The position numbers were made by a program, and so were the translations under genes. This document shows, in pieces, positions 1 through 5,305 of a stretch of 9,754 bases of DNA. The stretch is from UBA4661 sp002405405 (lineage in GTDB: Bacteria; Bacteroidota; Ignavibacteria; Kapaibacteriales; UBA4661), in the NCBI GenBank assembly GCA_036847245.1, contig DAIUAL010000126.1, positions 1 through 9,754 of the forward strand. Reading direction: 5' to 3'. The notes beneath the pieces were generated by a model. That model was not told where the DNA came from. It ran no database searches and saw only the letters and a list, made by a program, of their open reading frames with translations. Numbering within the stretch: position 1 is the stretch's first letter; every line of letters starts with the position of its first letter.

Positions 1-212
1 CAAAAATGTGTGATGCAAGAAATTAGAGTATACATCACTACGAATCTACAAAGGAATGAGTATATATCGGTTTCCATTCAGCATGCGTAGAGCAATCCTA
101 AACTCTAATGCGGCGTATTGCGTCGAATATTTATTTTTAAGCATCAAACTTTATACTCACTCATTTCATCCAATCATCACGATATCTCACAGTTTCGATT
201 CACCATTCACAA
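1..212. other. Intergenic/5' leader region, no convincing gene
   Basis: No gene, RNA or repeat could be supported here. Frame 1 is open from the window edge to a TAG at 88-90, about 29 codons. This could be the tail of an upstream plus-strand gene, but the peptide resembles nothing I recognise and an open stretch of this length is easily expected by chance. From about 150 to 212 the plus strand is strikingly poor in G and rich in T, C and A, which would make an unstructured 5' leader for the gene starting at 213. TATACT at 152-157 resembles a -10 box but has no good -35 partner, and no TAnnTTTG element is present. Confidence 0.6.
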
Positions 213-992
213 ATGAATAAGGGTACGCACACTATGCGGTATTGCATTATTCTTTTCTATTTGATCTTCATTCTTATTCTCAATGCTTCTCTGCAAGCCC
301 AGAACGTTGAAAATATGCCAACAGATGAGCGTAGAGAATCAACTATCCCATCTGAAAAAACAGTACCATTAGCGCGTTTTGTATTCCCTGAAAATCCACA
401 GCCATGGAAATTATGCTTCACAGCAGAATTATCTTTGGCAATCTTACCGCGGCAAATTGCTGAAGAAGAGATTCGTACACTACCACTATTGGGTTTTTCT
501 ATGAGAATGGGTTTACCCTATAATTTTTGTTGGTATGCTACTATGAAGACTGTATATATCAGTATCTATTTACGAACAGGTATATNNNNNNNNNNGGTCC
601 CATCGAATCAATAATGTTGCGTTCGGAGTACATGCCGGTGCGGGTGGTTTTGTGGGTGCAGCCGGATTTGAGGGATTTGATACACGTACATACTCTGTAC
701 AATCATTTCCGGGAGTATCCATTGGTTTGCAGTCGGACGATTATTTTTTGACGCTACAAGGTGAAATGATTAATCAGCATTGGAAACAAATAACGATTGG
801 TGGTTCTTCAGTTTTCAGAAGACAGCAAGTGATGGAAGGTTTTATNNNNNNNNNNAATTCTTTTCCATAGGGAGAATAGCAACCGGATTGCGTTTTTTTT
901 ACTTCGATACTGATTATCACGCATGTATAGCTTTCGTTGATAATCCTCAAAAGCTCATTATTCCAGAACTCTTTTTTGGCTTTGTTTTTTAG
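213..992 (+). CDS. Outer-membrane beta-barrel protein, interrupted by two assembly gaps
   Basis: This is read as a single gene split over two reading frames by runs of N. Residues 1-30 are a signal peptide with a long hydrophobic core (about residues 11-26) and a likely cut after SLQA, before QN. The second ATG at 234 has AAGGG at 219-223 ten bases upstream and could equally be the start; the first ATG at 213 is used here. After the first gap, frame 1 continues through a glycine- and aromatic-rich segment with alternating polarity (for example GVHAGAGGFVGAAGFEGF), typical of beta-strands. After the second gap the frame returns to frame 0 and ends FFGFVF-stop, matching the terminal aromatic signature of proteins inserted by the BAM machinery. 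The next gene starts one base after the stop. The function of the barrel is unknown. The gene appears broken by assembly rather than by mutation, because coding character continues on both sides of each gap. Confidence 0.7.
586..595. other. Assembly gap (10 N)
   Basis: Ten consecutive N inside the first gene. Coding resumes in a different frame on the right. If the gene is intact, the true gap length must be a multiple of three, so ten is a placeholder and not a measured length. Confidence 0.97.
846..855. other. Assembly gap (10 N)
   Basis: Second run of ten N in the same gene. The frame shifts from frame 1 to frame 0 across it. An intact gene would require a real gap length of 2 modulo 3. 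The flanks show no overlap that would simply close the gap. Confidence 0.97.
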
Positions 993-993
993 T

Positions 994-2256
994 ATGAATC
1001 ATCTTGTTCGTTATTGGTTGTACATCATGCTGAGTGTTGGTAGTTGTTCTTTGGTGGGGTGCACGCAGCCGGCTACACCGATTGCTTTACCTGATTTTGA
1101 AAGCGGTGGCATACTTACATTGCTAAGTGCTGATCCATTACCTGATTCTCTTCTCAAAAAATTTGAGGGCGTATATTCTGTTGTTCTGGGTAAACAGATT
1201 TTGGGCGATTTTGTTGTGAGTAAACAAACACCCGGATATCTTTCTTTTTTTAATGGTGTTGATGCTTACATCATTCTACGAGCCGGTGTAATTGATTCAG
1301 CTATTGTCTTTGAGGGTGCAGGGCGATTGGCATTCAGTGATTCTACTCGACTTATTCGACTTATACTTCCCGCAGAGAAAGGAGGGCGTGAGATTCTCAG
1401 AGGTAGAGCAAGTGTTACTCCTGCAATACTCTTGCAAAGTCCTGATGATGCCACGCAACCATTAGAATTTCGGTTTGCGAGACCATTAGTCGATACAACA
1501 CAAAACTTTATGATTTTTTCTCATCATGGAGGCAGAAATGAAGATCGACCGCCATATTCCGAAAATAGTTTGAATTCCATTCGCTTTGCAGAACGTTTTG
1601 GTGCGAATGGCTACGAAATGGATATACGCCTCACGAAAGACAATATCCCAATTTTATATCATGACGAAACATTAAATACGCGATTAGTCAATGGTGAATA
1701 TGCTGTTGGTCCGGTTGCAAACTATACGCTCTCTCAATTACGTTCTGTCGCAACTCTCCGTGATGGTCAGCAAATACCAACGCTTGCTGAAGCCCTAGAC
1801 GTCGCTGTCCGAAGGACTTCCTTAAGTTACATTTGGATTGATATGAAATTAGCAACTGCAGTACCCTATGTCATCCCAATTATACAAACCTACAGTAATC
1901 GTGCACTACAGTTAGGGCGAAACATCACTATTATGATGGGCTTGCCTGAGGCAGATATTGCCGATGCGTATCAGCAACATCCCCAAGCAAAATCAATTAA
2001 GACCATGTGTGAACTTGAAGAAAGTGATGTGCTACGCCTTGGATCTGCTATTTGGGCACCACGTTGGACACTCGGTACGCAAAGTAGGGAGATTATCGCT
2101 AATAATTTTGCCCAGAAAGGAATTAAAACAGTGTATTGGACAGTTGATGAGAAAGATATAATGCTAAAATTCCTTCAAGATAGAACATGTAATGGATTGA
2201 ATACCAATCGTCCGTATTTGTTGTACTACATGTATCATATCAATCGACGAAATTAA
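994..2256 (+). CDS. Glycerophosphodiester phosphodiesterase-domain lipoprotein
   Basis: Predicted 420-residue lipoprotein. The start at 994 is chosen over an in-frame ATG at 937 because it places a signal peptide directly before the lipobox LVGC (acylated Cys23) and sits one base after the previous stop. Residues about 24-170 form a beta-rich N-terminal region I do not recognise. The C-terminal half is a GDPD TIM barrel, which hydrolyses glycerophosphodiesters to sn-glycerol 3-phosphate and an alcohol. Visible family motifs are His177 (in HHGG, where HRG is usual), Glu190-Asn191, Glu208-x-Asp210, His223-Asp224 in ILYHDETL, and Lys285 in WIDMK. The late strand reads YWTVDEKD around Trp382, a typical GDPD ending. 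Asp283 stands where Glu is common, and the final G-x-x-x-T-D-x-P motif is changed to GLNTNRP. It should act at the membrane, facing the periplasm or the cell surface. The fold is confident; activity and substrate are inferred. Confidence 0.88.
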   Translation: MNHLVRYWLYIMLSVGSCSLVGCTQPATPIALPDFESGGILTLLSADPLPDSLLKKFEGVYSVVLGKQILGDFVVSKQTPGYLSFFNGVDAYIILRAGVIDSAIVFEGAGRLAFSDSTRLIRLILPAEKGGREILRGRASVTPAILLQSPDDATQPLEFRFARPLVDTTQNFMIFSHHGGRNEDRPPYSENSLNSIRFAERFGANGYEMDIRLTKDNIPILYHDETLNTRLVNGEYAVGPVANYTLSQLRSVATLRDGQQIPTLAEALDVAVRRTSLSYIWIDMKLATAVPYVIPIIQTYSNRALQLGRNITIMMGLPEADIADAYQQHPQAKSIKTMCELEESDVLRLGSAIWAPRWTLGTQSREIIANNFAQKGIKTVYWTVDEKDIMLKFLQDRTCNGLNTNRPYLLYYMYHINRRN

Positions 2257-2271
2257 GATCGGAAATTATTT

Positions 2272-3006
2272 ATGGTATTTCAGTATTGTATATCTATCGT
2301 AATCGTTTGGCTTTGTTTCTGTGGACATGCTATATCCGCTTGTAGGATAGACGCTTGTGGGCAGGATACATCGGTAATAAAGAATAGTCAGGGATTACCG
2401 GAGCAATACCCGGAGCGAACCAATGCGAAAGTCATAAGAAATATAGCGTATACAGTGAATCAAGACTCTGTGAATAGCGAGAGTAACAAGTATTATGTCA
2501 TGGTTGACATAGGCCTGGGCTTGACGCAAACAATTTCATCACTTGCTACTCCTTCCGGAGAGTATACGACGAGCGGATTTAATTCTAATCTACGTCTAAC
2601 GGGAAGTAATAATCGACTGCTTTCATTCGGTGTCGAGACAGGTTATCAATTTATCTCTTCAAACAGCCAACGTTTACGAGTTTTCGGCACACGTGATTCC
2701 TCTGATTTTACGGGGCAATTATACGGTATGCCAGTAATGGCGGTACTTGGTATCAAAGAATATGGGCTTGCGTTACATGTCGGATTCGGATATTATCGTT
2801 TGTCATCTCGTGTAACATTTCAAAATGAAACATTTACGAATAGTGAGTGGGACCAAGCATATTCCGGTAGCTTAGCATATTTGTTCCCTCTAGGGTATCG
2901 TATGTATGCAACAATTGAGGGGCGTTTTGTACGATTGGTTGATCGGCAGAAAAGTCTATATAGCATCAATGCTCATATTGTCTTTCCACTTTTCCGCTTT
3001 TTTTGA
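2272..3006 (+). CDS. Putative outer-membrane beta-barrel protein
   Basis: 244-residue exported protein of unknown function. The N-terminus is hydrophobic (residues 6-22) but lacks the usual positive charge. It can be read either as a signal peptide cut near HAIS/AC or as a lipoprotein signal, because ISAC (Cys24) fits the lipobox pattern. Residues about 30-70 are polar and probably disordered. From about residue 74 the protein is a series of alternating strands rich in Gly, Tyr, Phe and Leu (VDIGLGLTQ, FGVETGYQF, LALHVGFGYY, MYATIEGRFVRL), and it ends FPLFRFF-stop, the terminal aromatic pattern of outer-membrane barrels. The size suggests a barrel of about eight to ten strands. It begins 15 nt after the GDPD lipoprotein gene, so co-transcription is likely. 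The start lacks a good Shine-Dalgarno sequence, but no other in-frame start lies between it and the previous stop. Confidence 0.68.
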   Translation: MVFQYCISIVIVWLCFCGHAISACRIDACGQDTSVIKNSQGLPEQYPERTNAKVIRNIAYTVNQDSVNSESNKYYVMVDIGLGLTQTISSLATPSGEYTTSGFNSNLRLTGSNNRLLSFGVETGYQFISSNSQRLRVFGTRDSSDFTGQLYGMPVMAVLGIKEYGLALHVGFGYYRLSSRVTFQNETFTNSEWDQAYSGSLAYLFPLGYRMYATIEGRFVRLVDRQKSLYSINAHIVFPLFRFF

Positions 3007-3009
3007 TGA

Positions 3010-3075
3010 ATGAACGAAGAAATTACTTCAAGAAACTTTGTCAAGATGTTTAAAGAAAAGGTGTTGCCGTCATGA
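3010..3075 (+). CDS. Possible short leader ORF overlapping the next gene
   Basis: A 21-codon ORF whose TGA overlaps the ATG of the metallophosphoesterase gene (ATGA at 3072-3075), a layout that could couple translation. The peptide is polar and resembles no known family. A competing 15-codon ORF starts at 3006, inside the stop of the upstream gene (TGATG), and ends at 3053. Neither has independent support, and both may be chance open frames in an intergenic spacer of 65 nt. Confidence 0.15.
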   Translation: MNEEITSRNFVKMFKEKVLPS

Positions 3076-4061
3076 ATCGTCGAGTCTTTTTTATATCCGC
3101 CTCGGCTATGCTTGCCGGTAGAAAGATGCTTACGGCACAGCATGATGTCATCAGTAACCTTGTCAAGAGTAATACTGAGGTACAAAGTCATCAATTACAT
3201 CAGCATCGTCCTCTGTTGGCGATTGTAGGCGATACACAGCGCACAAGTTCGTTAGAGCATATATTCTTGGGGCGTGAGCAAAATGATGTTGAGCGTGTAC
3301 TCATTGCTAACGCAATTGCTGAATACATGCCTCGTCATATTCTTCATCTTGGTGATTTAGTGTGCTACGGAGAAGAGCAAAAAGATTGGGCATACTATGA
3401 TAGCGTCATGAAGCCTATACAAGCAACTGGTGCACTTCTGTACGCGACGCCGGGCAATCATGACTACGGCTTGGTGCGCCGATCAACAAGCTTTTTGAAA
3501 CGAATGATCAAACACAGCAATAATCCTATACAAACATTTCCTGCTTTGGTCGTCGTAGAAAATATCGCTTGCATCATTCTTGATTCTAATTTTGACATGC
3601 TGAGTACACAAGAGATAGCCTCACAGCATCGGCGCTATGAAGAGTTGATCTCAGCAGCAGAAAGCAATACAGCGATTGAGCATATTCTGGTCACGGCTCA
3701 TCATCCTCCATACTCAAATAGTGATCTTGGTGGGAATACAAAGGTCCAGCAGACCTTTGTACCGCTTTTTGAGCAGTCACGCAAAGCAAAGCTCTTTCTT
3801 TCCGGTCATGTACATTCGTATGAACGTTTTTTACTCCGTGATAAACATTATGTTGTCAGTGGCGGCGGCGGTGGTCCTCGACGCACTATTCGCACTGATG
3901 TCGGCAGACCCTTTCATTCTGATATGTATCGTGATGGTGAAATGAGAGCATTTCATTTTATCGTTCTACAAAAGCAAGAAGCGGGTATCATTGCACAAGT
4001 AATGATGTTAAATCAGCAAAGCCGGACTTTTCATGTTGGTGATAGTTTTTCATTGACTTGA
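3072..4061 (+). CDS. Exported calcineurin-like metallophosphoesterase
   Basis: 329-residue phosphoesterase of the binuclear-metal calcineurin superfamily. The metal-site motifs occur in order: Asp54 (VGDTQ), Gly94-Asp95 (HLGDLVCYG), Asn129-His130-Asp131 (PGNHDYG), His210 (VTAHHPPYS) and His246-x-His248 (SGHVHSYERF), followed by a glycine loop at 264-268. The overall pattern resembles bacterial 'acid phosphatase-like' metallophosphoesterases. The GDxxY tyrosine that binds Fe(III) in true purple acid phosphatases is replaced by Cys98, with Tyr99 beside it, so classical PAP identity is doubtful. The N-terminus, NRRVFFISASAMLAG, resembles a twin-arginine signal, which suits export of a metal-loaded enzyme. 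AAAAGG at 3056-3061 lies ten bases before the ATG. It lies 65 nt after the barrel gene and is probably part of the same unit. The likely activity is hydrolysis of phosphomonoesters or phosphodiesters outside the cytoplasm; the substrate is unknown. Confidence 0.87.
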   Translation: MNRRVFFISASAMLAGRKMLTAQHDVISNLVKSNTEVQSHQLHQHRPLLAIVGDTQRTSSLEHIFLGREQNDVERVLIANAIAEYMPRHILHLGDLVCYGEEQKDWAYYDSVMKPIQATGALLYATPGNHDYGLVRRSTSFLKRMIKHSNNPIQTFPALVVVENIACIILDSNFDMLSTQEIASQHRRYEELISAAESNTAIEHILVTAHHPPYSNSDLGGNTKVQQTFVPLFEQSRKAKLFLSGHVHSYERFLLRDKHYVVSGGGGGPRRTIRTDVGRPFHSDMYRDGEMRAFHFIVLQKQEAGIIAQVMMLNQQSRTFHVGDSFSLT

Positions 4062-4085
4062 GATAGTGCTTGTTTGCTATCTTTG
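4058..4085 (+). promoter_or_regulatory. Bacteroidota-type promoter candidate
   Basis: TATCTTTG at 4078-4085 matches the Bacteroidota -7 consensus TAnnTTTG exactly. TTG at 4058-4060 lies 17 nt upstream and can serve as the -33 element. Transcription would start near 4092, leaving a leader of about 45 nt before the small gene at 4137. This is a motif match in one place only, and the phylum assignment it depends on is itself inferred. Confidence 0.38.
4061..4082 (+). terminator. Weak hairpin after the metallophosphoesterase gene
   Basis: AGATAG at 4061-4066 pairs perfectly with CTATCT at 4077-4082, and two G-T wobble pairs can extend the stem inward to leave a six-base loop. Only two more T follow the stem, and the stem is AT-rich, so any termination would be inefficient. 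The right arm overlaps the promoter-like element at 4078-4085. Confidence 0.3.
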
Positions 4086-4136
4086 CGGTTAGAATACCTT
4101 GACACTGTATTTTCGTCAATATCTTTCAGTGCATCT

Positions 4137-4433
4137 ATGAATATCGTTGAAAAAATTCTCAATGCGATTACCAAGCAATATGTCTTCAAGCGTAATGCCT
4201 ACGATGGTGCGTTTCGTGCGCATCGCAATAATGAACCGATCAAGCCCAACGAAGTCGTTGAATTTGCAGTTGAAGAAACAGATGGAATTAAGTATGTGGT
4301 AGAAGAAATTCTTGCTTCTGACCAAAAAGTAAGGATTCGTCGTATCGCTCCCGATGGTACGCGCTACGAGGCATATACGGTGGCTATTGGACAGGTTCGG
4401 CATCCGGTGCAGAATTTACCGATTCGCAAATAA
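4137..4433 (+). CDS. Small hypothetical protein, 98 residues
   Basis: I do not recognise this protein. It has no signal peptide or membrane segment, so it is probably cytoplasmic. The first 20 residues look helical and mildly amphipathic (MNIVEKILNAITKQYVF). A basic linker follows, then about 50 residues that look like a small beta domain (EVVEFAVEE, IKYVVEEILA, KVRIRRIAPDG, YEAYTVAIG). The frame stays open back to a TTG at 4074, but the ATG at 4137 is preferred because the extra residues look noncoding and overlap the promoter candidate. No strong Shine-Dalgarno sequence precedes it. It stands between the envelope cluster and truA, separated from truA by a terminator-like hairpin. Even codon texture and protein-like composition support a real gene. 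Confidence 0.6.
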   Translation: MNIVEKILNAITKQYVFKRNAYDGAFRAHRNNEPIKPNEVVEFAVEETDGIKYVVEEILASDQKVRIRRIAPDGTRYEAYTVAIGQVRHPVQNLPIRK

Positions 4434-4447
4434 TTTTTCACCAAAGC

Positions 4448-4491
4448 ATAACAACACCGTTCCAATGCAATGCTTGGGCGGTGTTTGTTAT
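4448..4491 (+). terminator. Strong hairpin with T-tract between the small gene and truA
   Basis: ATAACAACACCG at 4448-4459 pairs with CGGTGTTTGTTAT at 4479-4491 with a single bulged T. Inside, CCAA (4462-4465) pairs with TTGG (4474-4477), leaving an eight-base loop. A short T tract (TTTT, 4491-4494) follows. This has the form of a Rho-independent terminator for the upstream gene. It ends only nine bases before the Shine-Dalgarno sequence of truA, so it may also affect truA expression. Confidence 0.65.
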
Positions 4492-4510
4492 TTTCAGACG
4501 GAGTAATCGG

Positions 4511-5287
4511 ATGGCACGATTTAAACTTTTGATTGAGTATGAGGGTACGCGATATAGCGGCTGGCAAGTGCAACAAAATGCTCGCACAATTATGGGCGAG
4601 ATTCTTAAAGCAAGCTATGATGTCTTTCAAACCAATGACATTGAGTTGTATGGCGCAGGTCGTACGGATGCGGGTGTTCATGCCCTCGGTCAGGTTGCCC
4701 ATCTTGATGTACAGACCATGCTTGCACCACATGTCGTACAGATGAAAATCAATGACAAATTGCCTGCTGATATAAGCATTATTTCTGTTGAAAAAGTTGC
4801 AAAATCATTTCATGCGCGCCACTCGGCATTATATCGCTCTTATACCTATATCATTTCTCAAAGACGAAGTGCTTTCGGGAAAACGATTACGTGGTGGGTG
4901 AAAGATCGACTCAATACGGAAGCAATCGACGAAGCATTACAACTTATGGTGGGGATGCATGATTTTCGTTCGTTTACTAATGATGACCCCAAAGAAAAAT
5001 CCACAAAAGTGCTGATCGAAGATATTAATCTGCATGTCGTTGATAATGTGATCATGATTGATATTCATGGGTCACATTTTTTATGGAATCAAGTGCGCCG
5101 TATGATCGGGGTTGATGTTGAAGTGGGTAGAGGCAATATGACGAAAGCAACAGTAGAAAGGTTTTTGTCGAGTTACTCTCATGACCCCGCCCAGTTTACA
5201 GCGCCACCATCTGGTTTATACTTAGCAAAAATTTGGTATGAATGCTATGAGAATCAGCCTCTGCCACTCTTTTTGAATTTAGTGTAG
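4511..5287 (+). CDS. truA: tRNA pseudouridine(38-40) synthase TruA
   Basis: 258-residue cytoplasmic enzyme that isomerises uridines at positions 38, 39 and 40 in the anticodon arm of many tRNAs. The catalytic motif YGAGRTDAGVHALGQ is intact with Asp53 as the nucleophile. Other family landmarks are WQVQ near residue 19, FHARHSALYRSYTY in the middle, MHDFRSFTN, the LWNQVRRMIG helix, and PPSGLYLAKIWYE near the end. The length is close to that of other bacterial TruA proteins (about 245-270). The start at 4511 is preferred over an in-frame start at 4481 because GGAG at 4500-4503 lies seven bases before it, because the longer form would read through the terminator hairpin, and because bacterial TruA commonly begins with a short M-x-R-[YF]-K-L-like sequence. 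No clear promoter of its own is visible. Its 3' end faces the tolC-like gene across 18 nt. Confidence 0.97.
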   Translation: MARFKLLIEYEGTRYSGWQVQQNARTIMGEILKASYDVFQTNDIELYGAGRTDAGVHALGQVAHLDVQTMLAPHVVQMKINDKLPADISIISVEKVAKSFHARHSALYRSYTYIISQRRSAFGKTITWWVKDRLNTEAIDEALQLMVGMHDFRSFTNDDPKEKSTKVLIEDINLHVVDNVIMIDIHGSHFLWNQVRRMIGVDVEVGRGNMTKATVERFLSSYSHDPAQFTAPPSGLYLAKIWYECYENQPLPLFLNLV

Positions 5288-5305
5288 GTTATAATGCAAA
5301 GCACT
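5288..5305. other. Short convergent junction between truA and the tolC-like gene
   Basis: Only 18 nt separate two stop codons that face each other. The only inverted repeat is a very weak AAAG/CTTT pair near 5298-5307, so no convincing terminator serves either gene, and transcripts from the two strands may overlap at their 3' ends. Confidence 0.55.

Noticed and set aside
1..90. Open frame running from the left edge to a TAG at 88-90
   Set aside because: About 29 codons, no recognisable family, and easily produced by chance; kept only as a remark in the leader entry.
57..159. 8-bp inverted repeat TGAGTATA (57-64) / TATACTCA (152-159)
   Set aside because: The arms are about 87 bases apart, AT-rich and short; this is expected by chance and no mobile-element gene is nearby.
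937..993. Upstream in-frame start for the GDPD lipoprotein
   Set aside because: It would add 19 residues before a clean lipoprotein signal and overlap the end of the barrel gene; the ATG at 994 fits the lipobox and the tight junction.
3860..3876. GGC-rich simple repeat within the metallophosphoesterase gene
   Set aside because: It encodes the glycine loop that follows the GHxH motif in this family, so it is explained by protein function.
4074..4136. TTG start extending the small 98-residue protein
   Set aside because: The added residues overlap the hairpin and promoter-like element and do not look protein-like; the ATG at 4137 is simpler.
4364..4732. Minus-strand open frame of about 122 codons over the small gene, hairpin and truA start
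   Set aside because: It crosses the well-supported truA start and catalytic region and has no family resemblance; it is a shadow.
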